A stretch of 64,000 bases of DNA from Sipunculus nudus. Lineage: Eukaryota > Annelida > Sipuncula > Golfingiida > Sipunculidae. The position numbers were made by a program, and so were the translations under genes. The notes beneath the pieces are model-generated. The model did no database searches and was not told the DNA's origin. It was given only the letters and a program-made list of their open reading frames with translations. The stretch spans positions 54,157,386 to 54,221,385 of the forward strand of contig CM049322.1 of the NCBI GenBank assembly GCA_026874595.1. Reading direction: 5' to 3'. This document shows positions 12,165 to 22,926 of the stretch, one piece after another. Each line of letters opens with the position of its first letter. Position 1 is the stretch's first letter.

Positions 12165-12500
12165 GTTCATTTGAAAATAAAATTTTCAATTTTTAGCCAA
12201 CCTGCGAGCTTATGCGATGATGCGCCGTCGTGCGTAAGTGCGTCTTGTGTCGTGCGTCGTCTGTACGTTAACCATAGCTATCTCAAAAATGGCAGGAGCT
12301 AGCATCATTTTTTTTTGCAAATAATCAGTCACCTGAAAAACTATCGGATTTTGTTTAATTTTTTTTCTAACTGTATTTTCTTAGATTTTATAGGGAAAAC
12401 GCTAAAAAAGATTTAAAAATCTTCTTCTCCGAAACTGTCCAAGCAAATTGTCCAAAAGTTAATAGAAATTATCCCTGGAACAATCTCCGTCAAGTTTGTT
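12165..12500 (+). repeat. Dispersed repeat with CGTCGTGCG-rich head, copy 1
   Basis: TTTTAGCCAAC-TGCGAGCTTATGCGATG-TGCGCCGTCGTGCG is followed by ATAGCTATCTC, GGCAGGAGCTAGCATCA, a T run and TTGTTTAATT. The same order occurs at 13.1-13.4 kb in the same orientation. Noncoding interspersed repeat of unknown class. Confidence 0.75.
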
Positions 12501-13007
12501 CGAATGGTTCCAGTTCGGAGATTTTTGGCCGAGTAACAGGAGGTTAAACTTAGTCATCTGTCCAAAAATGCACACTAAAATGAAAATGATCTCAGTAACT
12601 TCTGGAGCTAGCAACACCAAATTTTATGCAAATGTTTTATCACATAAGTCATATCTTAAATTGAGGTATTGGTGGCGCCACTAACATTGACCTTTTTTAC
12701 AAGCAAAAATGTAATTTTAGACTCTTCTAGCCTATACAGTTTTATGATGAAACTGTTAAGCTGATTGGCTTAAACTTTACAAGAATTATTCAATGGTAGG
12801 GTTCTGTCAGTTTTATAAGAATAGATTGGGTAAATGCAGCTTTTGCCAGTGTAGCCAATTGGAAAAGGCTTTCAGTGTTTGAAAACATATTTGACATGCC
12901 AAGTTTCAACATGCCAAGTCAGGAGGTCACTCAGTTCAACCAGGTTAGGTCCAGACATCACCATGGCAACTGACCTGGCTCTGTTTGGTGTCTAGAAAAT
13001 CTACACC

Positions 13008-13049
13008 TCTAGACACATCGTCTAGACGTCTAGACACATCGTCTAGACG
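13008..13049. repeat. Perfect 21-bp direct duplication, internally palindromic
   Basis: Two exact adjacent copies (13008-13028 and 13029-13049) of a unit that begins and ends with the palindrome-forming TCTAGA and CGTCTAGACG motifs. The unit could form small hairpins. Probably replication slippage. Confidence 0.9.
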
Positions 13050-13104
13050 CAGAATGCCCAGATTAGAACTAGTGGAACTATATCTTTCAACTCTTTGAAA
13101 AAAA

Positions 13105-13400
13105 CTTGGTTTGCATTTATAGCAAATCTGTGAGCTTATGCGATGGTGTGCCGTCGTTCGTCGTCGTGCGTCATAGCTATCTCATAAAGGGCAGGAGCTA
13201 GCATCACCATTTTTTTTTTTTGCAAAAAAATTAGTCATCTAAAAAATTCTATCGGGATTTGCTTAATTCTTGGCTAAACATTTAAAAATGTTCTTGTTCG
13301 AAACCATGCTGCCAAATTGCGCGTTCATCCGTCCCAATAATCATCCCTGGCAAAAAAAGAAAAGAAAACATATCCGAAATATCCTGACTGATACATCCTA
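13105..13400 (+). repeat. Dispersed repeat with CGTCGTGCG-rich head, copy 2
   Basis: Second copy of the 12.17-12.50 kb repeat: GTGAGCTTATGCGATGGTGT, CGTCGTGCGTC, ATAGCTATCTC, GGCAGGAGCTAGCATCACC, a T run, then ATTAGTCATCT. Same orientation, about 0.93 kb from the first. Could be a local duplication or two insertions. Confidence 0.75.
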
Positions 13401-14284
13401 GTTTTATAATGTCTTAGGCCGAAAAATGCAGGTCTGAAACGTCCATTTTGCTGAAATCATAATGACGAAGGTAGATATGCAGGACATAAGAGGAACAATA
13501 TTAAATTTAAAAAATAAACCTCCATTCATACTCCGAAACTTTGTACAGGTTCGCATTAGGCTTGTATGCCTTGTTTTGGGAGCATTTTATTTCAGCTTAT
13601 AAATAAAATGTGTATCACATTATTCCTTGTTTTATAAGTGACAGGTTCCATGATTATTTTATGCACATATCACTGTCACATAGCTGAAATAAGGATACTT
13701 CTAGAATTATTTGATCATGAGAGACACCTCCACCTTTGATATAGTCCATAAAAGTACACATTATTAGTATGACAAATATATAGTTAATATGTAATTATCA
13801 CCAGTGAGCAGGGCTATTTCCTCTGAGCTTTTCAAATGTGTGTGTATATATATAAGTTGTAGGAAATGGTTTTAAAATCATAATCGATGATTAAAAAATA
13901 AAAACGGCTGATGATCGATAATTTAATCGATTATTTTATATACTTTCTATATTACCGTGTAATCTACTGTATACTAGTACCATAAATATTGACCCTAGTA
14001 AACAGTCTGACTTTTACATCACTATTCATAATGAAACAATCCATTCACCCGTAGCCAAGTCGAACTTGCCGACGGACGATTGTTGGCTGCCGCAAGGTTT
14101 TGTTGTGATGCTGTTTGCTATACATTGTTATTTGTGTTCGCATATCTCTGACAGGATTCTTTGCATATGCATGCATAATCATATTACCCGATTATGCAAA
14201 ATGCAATCGATTAATTAATTTTGGAAAAAAAAGACCAGTCATCAATCGATTAATCGGAACACCACTGTATTACACAGTGAAAAC
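13401..14284. other. No gene recognised
   Basis: AT-rich DNA with ATCGATTAAT-rich stretches (13.88-13.94 and 14.20-14.26 kb). Nothing coding is supported. Confidence 0.4.
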
Positions 14285-14480
14285 AGAAAAGTGGTAAAAT
14301 GGTAAGCGTTCCCTGCTGACACCTGGTGAACCGGGTTCAATCCTGAGGGGCTATGAGAGCGAGTTGTAGTGGCCTGTCCAGGTCCCCCTGTTCCCTCCCC
14401 CTAACAGATTACCACACGCCACCAACCTTGCCATGGAGAATGCCTTGTGTTAGTTTTTGTGACCATTCATGTAAGATAAA
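14285..14480 (+). mobile_element. tRNA-derived SINE, family 1, copy A
   Basis: Internal RNA polymerase III promoter elements are visible: an A-box-like TGGTAAAATGG near 14291 and a B box GGTTCAATCC near 14333. The body GGGGCTATGAGAGCGAGTTG matches the minus-strand element at 42.92-43.08 kb (GTGGCTATGAGAGTGGGTTG). It does not fold as a functional tRNA. The 3' end is not sharply defined. Confidence 0.65.
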
Positions 14481-14668
14481 GTGGCAAGTTTGTACATATA
14501 ATTCTGGAACGAATAAATCATGCTCATGCTTTCAAGAACAAATAAAATTGTCCAAAACACATATTGTATTATCTAGGGCTTGTAAAAATTCACTTATATA
14601 TGATTTTTAAAAAATCAATTTAAATAATCCTTTATTGATTTAATCCAACTTTATTTATATCAACTCCG

Positions 14669-15382
14669 TTTGCATGCAGTGATAAGCACTCCAAGGACCC
14701 TTGTGTCTGCCTTTGTTTAGCCCATTGGTAGCATTTCTTGGACCCCATATACAGACCCCGCCTGTTACTCTCCATGGGCCCACATGTGTACACATGTTGG
14801 CCCCACGTCCTAGCCAACATTGGACCCAGGAGCAAAAAGTCACGGGTGCCCACGGGGTTAGCCCATATAGGGCCCATGGACATGTACCACAAGGGTCCCT
14901 TGTTTGCATGTAGTGACAAACCATCCAAGGACCCTTGTGTTTTTCCCTGTTTAGCCCATTGGTAGCCATTCGTGGGCCCCATATACAGACCCCGCCTGGA
15001 ACCCTCCATGGGCCCACATGTGTACCCATGTTGGCCCCACGTCCTAGCCAACATTGGTCCCGGGAGCAAAAAGTCACGGGTGCCCACGGGGTTAGCCGAT
15101 ATGGGGCCCATTGACTTGTACCTCAAGGGTCCCTTGTTTGCATGTAGTGACAAACCCTCCAAGGACCCTTGTGTCTGCCCCTGTTTAGCCCATTGGTAGT
15201 CATTCGTGGGCCCCATATACAGGCCCCGCCTGGTACCCTCCATGGGCCCACATGTATACCCATGTTGGCCCCACGTCCTAGCCAACATTGGACCCGGGAG
15301 CAAAAAGTCACGGGTCCCCTTTGGGTTAGCCCATATGGGACCCATATGGGTTTGTACATATTGGTCCCACATGGGTCCCTTG
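14669..15382. repeat. 234-bp satellite, three copies, open in several frames
   Basis: TTTGCATG-TAGTGA marks unit starts at 14669, 14903 and 15137; the third unit is 246 bp owing to a 12-bp insertion, and a fourth start appears at 15383. Units carry GGGCCCACATGTG and, in the first copy, the 16-bp palindrome ACATGTGTACACATGT. Because 234 = 3 x 78 and the unit lacks stops in several frames, a 246-codon frame (15372-14632, minus) and shorter frames on both strands run through. The minus frame is a 78-residue repeat with GTRDFLLPGPMLARTWGQH as its best conserved part. There is no signal peptide or domain. I regard this as satellite DNA, with translation unproven. The palindromes resemble those in the 4.6-6.2 kb repeat. 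Confidence 0.9.
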
Positions 15383-18029
15383 TTTGCATGCTATCTGGGT
15401 ATGGTTCACTGATATTTGCATAAAAACAATTTTTTGGTCTTTAGATATGGATAGGTTATCATTGCTGTCCAAAATTCACAAAAGCTTGATACATTTATGA
15501 TGAAAAGAAGATATACAATCACTCTCTCGCTCAAAAGTTCAATCTAATAACTACGGTATAAATGAGATGGACACTTTTAAAGAACAGACCAGGCTCTATA
15601 AAAACGTAAAAATGCATGACTCCAGGTTAATTGTTCAATAAGTTGTAGCCATAAATGTTTGATTTTGCCAAAGTTTTAATCTCGATTAAAATATCAAAAT
15701 AAGAACACGTGATGTACGTTTAAATGAAACATCTTTATCAATAAATCATTTATATTTTTGCTAAAGGTTTGAATCTCACCCACAAATTGACCGTTCATTT
15801 TTCATAAAAACTGTTCAAAGATAATAAATGTACAGATGATTCCAGCGAATCTAGCATCATCTCTAAAGATATCCAAGATTAACATGTGCAACAAATAATT
15901 AGAAAATCCATGCAATAATTATGGAGAAATCATGTGAATTTTACTTGAAATAGACAATGAAAAAGGAAATTTTACATCTGATAGTCCCTTTTATAAGCAT
16001 CATTCCACCTAATTTTGTCAAAACTTTGAATAATGAACAGAAAATGAGTATGCCAGATGAATTTTGTTTTCAACGTAAGATGAATATCTGCAGAGTTATG
16101 AATGTGAGTTGAATGTAAAATGTAAATCTCTACATAAATCGGAAGTACTCACAATAAAAATATTAATTATAGGTGGCTCATGTACAAAAGATAAATTTAT
16201 CTAAGATGGATAAGCAAATCAAATTTCAAAGAAATGTATGGATTAATTATTGATAAATGGGATTCCTAATGAACTTAAAATGAAAAGATTTATGTGAAAC
16301 TTGGGCAATTCTTACCGGTTTAGGATTGATAACAGGAATGTATATGTACTTGATATTTATCATTTTCAATATATGACCCTTCAATCAAATTTAGTGCAGC
16401 AAGGATTAAGACTAAGATGAGGCTGGTTGTCAAGGTGTTTACATTCACATAGATTATAGGTCATTATTAACATAAAATCTCCACTTAAAACCGCTGTTTA
16501 AACAAGAAATTCAACATCTTGAAATCAGGTTGATTTCCTAAAAGCACTGTGCGGTTTATACTAGAAGGGTTTCCGGAATATCTTCCTGACAGACATCATT
16601 TTTGGGCCGGCGAGTGGCGAATAATATTGCAACTTTCGAAGGTCGTTCTTAGCAGCAGTCTCACATGCATGGAAACCGTGTGTAAATGTATTATTTACGA
16701 TTATTTGTTATTTATAAATTAAATATTGCTGATTAGTTCTCGTGTGATATATAACTTGTTATAAAATCTTGGTAATTGTCGCGAAATAATACTTTACAAC
16801 AACCCTGCTGTTTTAACACACAGCGGCCCACTTCTTTGGGCATGGTCAAGCAAAATTGAAATAAAAGCCTACTTTAAACCCATTTGCGGCTTTATTTAGC
16901 AATGATTATTTGTTTAAAACTTAAAATGAATAAAAAGCTGACATTGTAAAGAGTCACACAATGGCAGAAGATCGTTTTAAAATCAAGTTTGAGTGCCCCC
17001 ATGTGCTGAAACGCCCCAGTATTCTATTAAGAATATTTTGAACGGCTGAACGCGGAACAGAACAGCCACCTATTTCGTCCCAGCGTGCCTTGCACGAACA
17101 CTGCCTTGACAAAATGGCTCCCCACACGGTACTTAATTTAAGGTTTCCTACGGGATTCAACAGGACTTATTTGGAGGCATGATCTCCCTCAAATATGATT
17201 TTGTACTATGACCTAATGTTTGATGTTACCATATTTCTTTTCCACACTTTTTTTTCAGTTGAAAGAAACATATAATCATTATTTCTTCTCGCAGATAGAC
17301 CTTCACACAAATAAGACTGGTATGGGATTTTGTGAGGGAGATACTATCCATTTATTTTATAGTTATCATTGAAAAGGTGTTTCCATCTGCAAAAGTATGG
17401 GCATCAATCCATACATGAAAATAAATGTTCCAAAAGGGCACCCGAACCTGTAAATCTTTATCTGTTGCACTTGAAGGAAATATTAACAAGCGGTATATAT
17501 TTTGTGTGTCTTTCTGTTTGAAATATTTTGCCATACTGTTGTAAAAACATTCACTGCAAGACTAGGCTATAGAACAAAAGTGTGGACTAAAACAAGGGAC
17601 CCATGGGTCACTGTGCTCAGCTAAGTTGACCTTGAAGGTAAAAATCTAAAATAATATCAAATGGTGATAAAGTGTAAGAGGAAGAGGTAATAAAGGCCAT
17701 GGTTGGTTTATATGATTGGTTTGTATTGATGAGCAAGAAATTGTTGCAAATAATATTTTGTGACCTGACCATGTGTTTCCTAAAGTTGAAACTGAAGTAT
17801 GTGAGCAGTTTGTGAACAAATGATCTGTACTATATTACCATGATCATTAGTTAGCTTTTTTATTAATTGTTGACATTTCAGTAGTTTACACATTTGTTCA
17901 AAGGAATCTATTGTATAATATATATTATTAACTATATATATGTATTTTTTTATGAAATGTATACAGTTGAAATATAACTAATTAACAACATAAAACAGGG
18001 CAAACAAAACCTGATCTCAATTCTGCTGA
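15383..18029. other. No gene recognised; GC-richer patch at 16.56-17.17 kb
   Basis: Mostly AT-rich. Between 16560 and 17170 GC and CpG rise (GGGCCGGCGAGTGGCG; ATGGCTCCCCACACGG), and frames of 18-68 codons open on both strands, none with a recognisable domain. The patch could be an untranslated first exon or promoter. A short repeat motif GGGACCCATGGGTCACTGTG plus CTCAGCTAAGTTGACC near 17.60 kb recurs, diverged, near 22.67 and 22.87 kb. Confidence 0.4.
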
Positions 18030-18345
18030 GGCAGGAAAATATTGAACAAATGTTTGCATTAAATCCTCATTTTTTTATCACATCAATTTAAGTTTATAAC
18101 TATACATTTCCAATATAACACATATATCTGAATATAAAAGTTTATTCATAATTCTCTATTGCATCATCATAAATCTCAATCTCGTCAGGTAACACCACAT
18201 CATGCATACAAATGTTTATTTATTTTTTACCACAAAAATATATCTTTTAAATCTGCAAAACAATAAATATCTAAAAATAATACTTGATTTAGATTTCACA
18301 ATTTTTAATTGTGTCTCTATTTATCCATAATGTGCTTCATATTTT
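18030..18345 (-). repeat. Dispersed repeat, inverted partner of 11.29-11.62 kb
   Basis: Reverse complement of the element at 11.3 kb over most of its length (TTTTCCTGCCTCAGCAG, ATGAGGATTTAATGCAAA, AGATATTTATTGTTTTGCAG, CATTATGGATAAAT on the minus strand). No ORF. Unclassified. Confidence 0.7.
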
Positions 18346-18599
18346 ATACATTTATGCATACTGATGGGTTCAATTATATTTGTTAAAATCATTTAAAAGA
18401 AAATTGATTTCTTTAAAAATGCTACATAGAACAACATTGCATCTTCTGGATTACACCTTGAATTACTTTTTCAAGGAAAGTTTTTGCATATCATAGTGGA
18501 AACAGCATTACAATTAAGAAGATACAGTAAAAACAATAATAATTACTGCATAACACTTGGTGGGTTGGGTTTGTGGGGGGGGGGGGGAGGGATTTGGGA

Positions 18600-18923
18600 A
18601 TATATCAGAATAACTGTACACCTGTCACAGCAGGGGATCTCCCCCAGTGACTATGACAAATTACAAGTGTTACATCAGTACTGCGGGACCAACGTGTCTA
18701 CTTCTTTTAAGCAGAATGACGCAGAGCCTGCTTTATACCCTTGGGTTAGCGTTGCCATGGAGCTTGATACCGATCATAGTGACAGGGATTACAGAGAACC
18801 AGATGGGCAACTCTTTCCTGCCCCTCCCACTAGAAGACAAAAGCCCGTCGGTCTAGTCTGTGCATGTAAACGGTTGTTTCGCATTGGAGCTTAATAGAAA
18901 GTACCTTGAATGACCAAACGCAA
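18600..18923 (+). other. Coding-like fragment, unrecognised
   Basis: The 3' part of an open frame (18484-18894) has non-simple residue use, including SDYDKLQVLHQYCGTNV, and higher GC than the flanks, but its 5' part crosses a G run (18567-18580). No family is recognised. A MITE (18924-19142) follows directly, and a second coding-like stretch resumes at 19267, so one decayed gene interrupted by the MITE is possible. Confidence 0.15.
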
Positions 18924-19142
18924 CAGAAGCGGATCCAGGGGGGGGGGGGGTCCAGGGGGTCCGGAACCCCCCCCTTTTTTTTTTCACCCGAAGCAACCTT
19001 TTTTAAGGGGTTATAGACGTAATTTTGCGGCCTGGACCCCCCCTTTTCCAGACGTGATGACCTTTTTTTAGGATTTTCATTAGTCCTCCTGGGTTGGACC
19101 CCCCCCCCCGCCCCCTTTTCCTAAATCCTGGATCCGCCCCTG
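18924..19142 (-). mobile_element. hAT-like MITE with G/C-run interior, copy A
   Basis: Terminal inverted repeats CAGAAGCGGATCCAG and CTGGATCCGCCCCTG bound a 219-bp element full of G or C homopolymers. CGCAACA lies at both outer borders (18919-18925 and 19143-19149), looking like a target-site duplication that slightly overlaps the left end. The interior matches copy B at 28.3 kb in opposite orientation (CCCAGGAGGACTAAT, GGCCGCAAAATT, CCTTAAAAAAGGTTGC). Non-coding. The hAT assignment rests on the CAG...CTG ends and near-8-bp duplication only. Confidence 0.75.
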
Positions 19143-19266
19143 CGCAACACAGCACGAGGGACTGACAATGGATAAGAAATCAATGAGGAACCATTGCATG
19201 TTGACTCAAGCGGTGCCACATTCCATTTGTTCTGAATGATGTTAAACATAAACGGAGACAAGTGGT

Positions 19267-19572
19267 TTGTCAGTGGACGATATATACAAAGCATTTGGGA
19301 ATCATACTCAGGTGGAACGCAGGTTGGAAGTGATTTTGCTGGCGACGGCACAAGAAGTCTTCAAATTCAGGGTGATTTATACATCGTCAAACGGTGGGGA
19401 ATGGATCACAGCAAGAGAAGCAGTATTTGACATTTTCGATGATGACCCGGAAAGAAACTACGTCAACAGTGACATCTTGAGCAGCGGTTGGGTCAAGCAA
19501 GCCCGTGTACCGTCATGTACTTCAAAGCATCAAGCGTTATGTTCATCTTGTACTGAAATATATATCCCCTGA
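19267..19572 (+). pseudogene. Coding-like fragment, unrecognised
   Basis: A 101-codon frame with protein-like composition, including LEVILLATAQEVFKFRVIYT and DIFDDDPERNYVNSDI, an acidic stretch. It carries no motif I can assign. Coding-like reading continues erratically near 20.6 kb (a frame containing DYYLYETVQSVYTHLGNEDR between about 20630 and 20700) and 20.9-21.2 kb, suggesting a decayed gene or transposon over 18.6-21.2 kb. Low confidence. Confidence 0.2.
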
Positions 19573-19869
19573 AATTGTCAGTCAAGCCATGAAAAAGGTT
19601 GAATTTTGCAACCAGATATGCAGAGAATACCGGCTTCTAATGCTCAGGTAATGCTTTTACAGAATGGGAGATGTGATGTTTTGATTTTTAATATGATATT
19701 ATATTCTTTTTGGTTATATAATTAAATATCATTTATTGTTTGTATATACAAAAATCGTATAATGTATTTAATAAAAGCCGTGTATAATTAAGGAGAGTTG
19801 TATACCGTGTTGACTATTCTTCTATATTTTAGCATGTAAAGTTAACCACATGGGGGGGGGGGGGGGTCG

Positions 19870-20235
19870 AAGAGTGGTTTGGTGATTAGTTTTATTCTCA
19901 ACGGCCAGATGGCAGCACGGGTCTAAGACGAGGGAAGCCAAATAGTTGGGCGCATTAGTTTAATCCCTTGAGGTCAGATGGCAGCACCGGCAGCATCGTT
20001 CAAATAAACGATCAGTATTTGGCTGATACGCCTGGTTTTAAAATGATATTGGTCTGGAATCAACGTATGAGAATATCAGGTTTACTCTTCTATTAACAAT
20101 TAATTATGAATAATGTTTTGGAACGAATTTCATTTTAATTTGTTTATTCATATTTGTTATTGTAAAGAGCTGGGATGAAAGAGTGGTTTGGTAACCAGTT
20201 TCATTTTCAACGGCCAGGTGGCAGCACCGGTTTTA
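19870..20235 (+). promoter_or_regulatory. Three CTCF-like motifs in a repeated module
   Basis: AGAGTGGTTTGGT-A--AGTTT-ATT-TCAACGGCCAG-TGGCAGCAC occurs at 19871-19918 and 20180-20227, with a partial copy ending at 19987. Each ends in CCAGATGGCAGCAC (19905-19918), TCAGATGGCAGCAC (19974-19987) or CCAGGTGGCAGCAC (20214-20227), close to the conserved bilaterian CTCF core. Binding is inferred from motif likeness. Confidence 0.35.
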
Positions 20236-21292
20236 CCTATGTAACGTAACATTTAAATAAAATGCTCTCGCCAGCAAATGCCTTGTGAGATAAAAAAAAA
20301 TTAGTAATCTTTATATAAAATATTGCAAGAGGGCCTGCCACTGTAAAACTAATTTATTACTAGTAGCGGCCGGAATAACTACCGGAGGGAACGGCTGGCA
20401 CAACTGCTGAAGTGGACACTGAAGATATTTCTAAAGCAGCTCGGGGAGAAACGTGATTTGTTTACAGTGTACTGGTATCCATTGCGGAGCGAGTATAGAA
20501 TCCGGTCTTCATGGACGAGTTTATGGGTGTATTCGGACGGACGTAATGTACTAATGATGTTTAGGATTCAATGGAGAGGTAAGAAGCATGTCGATGTCAT
20601 ATCATCAGGCATGCCATGGCTAATGTTGATTACTACTTATATGAGACGGTCCAGTCAGTTTACACTCATCTTGGAAATGAAGACAGGATTCTATATTCGC
20701 GCCTAAATGGCAGGCATTCAAAAGAAAAAAATAAAATATCTTTTAATGGACTGGTATATTTATCCTAGTCAGTTGACCAAACAATATATAAAAGGGGCAG
20801 AATGTAGGAAATGCTTGGACAAACTGACATGTTCTAGGTTACCTATTGGAGAAATTATTCCTGCATTTAAGTAGTTCAGAGAATAAATATGAAGGGCAAT
20901 AAAAATAAGGTGCTTACCTGGAATAAAATAACACGTCTTGTGTGCGGTATGTACTGGGCTGGACTGGCGCGAGAGCTCCGACACTTCGAAGTCTTTCCGG
21001 ATTTGCCACGCCTCGGTGCCCAGACAAGACAATACGACCGGTCAAAGACAGGCAAAGAAAATCCTATTCTTCCTCGCAGGTTCTGGCCAACCAGATGGTT
21101 GACCCTTGACCCAGAGGAACAGACTATCCCGGGAAATATCTCTGGAGTGACAGACAAAATGGAGGAAGAAACATGGGGGTTATATTTCTTCGTGTTACAT
21201 ATACATATAAAACACTTTTACTGTGGTAGCTTTATTTACAAGGGCATTCTAGAGCTATTTAGTGTCATAATCTCGTAATTACTCCCACTAAC

Positions 21293-21360
21293 CAGTGGTA
21301 CATCCAGGATTTGAAGATGGGGGGGGGGGGGGGGGGCAGCACCAAATTCGGGGCCGAGGG
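21293..21360 (+). mobile_element. MITE fragment of the G-run family, copy D
   Basis: Starts CAGTGGTACATCCAGGATTT, like the 5' end of copy B, then runs into a 17-base G run and loses similarity. Probably a truncated copy. Confidence 0.45.
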
Positions 21361-22926
21361 TCCAGTTTAGTCTTCACTTCCAGACCTCAGCATATATCTG
21401 CTTTATATTTAATATATATATTTAAATAAAAAATAATAATTGGGGGAGTTAACCTCATAGTAAGCAGAATGTTTAAGAATTATGGTTTATTTAGATACTT
21501 CAGAAAAGTTTCTGATATATTATAATGTTCCCTATTTTACTGAATATCCATATTTTGTTAATATTTGCAATCTGATATGAAATATTCATCTTAAATGCCG
21601 ATCTTGAGGTGACAACTTTGGGGTTTCCTCTCTGCGTCAACCGTTGTTGCTTTATGGTGTTTTACTGACATTATAAACATACTGGTGAAGGTAAAGATCA
21701 CACAACTATACATCAAAAAGCATGCGGTTGATTTGTTGTTTAATGTCATTAACATTCTAAAAATGTTAAGGCTGCCAAAAATCACACGCCATGTCACGCA
21801 CATTCTCACACTGGGCTTTTGGTCTCTAATTAATTCAGAGTGAACAGGTTGACAATATTCATACTTCATTGGGCGCCTTCTGGTGGAACAGACTATTAAT
21901 TAAATAGATCAAAGGTTAAATAAAACAAGCGAATTCGTGGAATTAATGTCCCCCGCTTAGGGATCGTTGTCTTTAATGCTTGATAAGCAACCAAAATTAT
22001 GACATGTGAAGAAAATCTTGAGGAAACAACTTAAAAAAAAACTAAAACAGATGCACCATGACATGTGGAGACATCTGCAGGGGGAACATAAAAACTGAAA
22101 CACATTGGGAAATAGGACCAAAATCCACTATGACATGTAGGGACATCTGCAAGTGAACATAAAAACTAAAACACACTGAGAAATTTGACCAAAATATTAG
22201 AATTTTGTATTTGAGCTGGAGAGAAATATTTTTCAGATAGACGCTCCAAAACCAATCCCAACCGAGGTAGGCATGAGAGCAATCGCAATCACTGATCCAA
22301 ATTTGAATAAAATGCGACAAAATTTAAAAAAGTTATCGCACGGAAACGACAAAAACCTGACAGACGGACAGACAGACAGACAGAGGGACAAGCTGGCAGA
22401 CACACAGACAAACCCAGAGGGACAGACAGGCAGACACACAGACAAACACAAATCAATGTCCCTGTATCCACGGAGCGGGGGACAAAAAATTAGTTGAACT
22501 AATTTTAAATATTAAAGATCCAGTGTGTCCTATAATGAGGTTATAATATACTACACATATAAATCTGTCAGAATGTAAAGTTTGGTCAAAAAAGGCCAAG
22601 CCACTTCTACAGCTGTCCCAAGCTCTTCTTATTAACAATTGTTCCAGAATGAGCCAATTACAAAAAAAGGGACCCATGGCTCATGGCGCTTAGCTGAAGT
22701 TTAATATTTTAGCAAATGCAAAATATGCTGAAATCTATTGTAATGTTTTTCATCTAAATATGCATATGAGAAGCTAAGAGGAAATGGCCTTCCTACTAGG
22801 TTATAGTAAAGTCCTTAATATATGATTGCAAAACTAATTCTCTAACTGTCATGGAGAACATGTGGCCATGGGCCATGACGCTCGGCTAAAGTTGACTGGG
22901 TGCTCATTTCTTTTATTAATGTTATA
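21361..22926. other. No gene; small repeats and a CAGACA-rich stretch
   Basis: Holds a ~72-bp direct duplication at 22050-22190 (GACATGT-G-GACATCTGCA...AACATAAAAACT-AAACACA) and a CAGACA/GACAGACA-rich tract at 22360-22450 that opens meaningless serine/cysteine-rich frames. At 21871-21886 the minus strand reads CCACCAGAAGGCGCCC, a strong CTCF-like match. No protein family is recognised. Confidence 0.5.

Noticed and set aside
14632-15372. 246-codon minus-strand open frame as a real gene
   Set aside because: It follows the 234-bp satellite unit exactly, is open in other frames and strands too, and has no signal peptide, domain or splice context. Kept as a property of the satellite.
22233-22497. 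Cys/Ser-rich overlapping frames
   Set aside because: They arise from the CAGACA/GACAGACA low-complexity tract; periodic composition, no stable frame.
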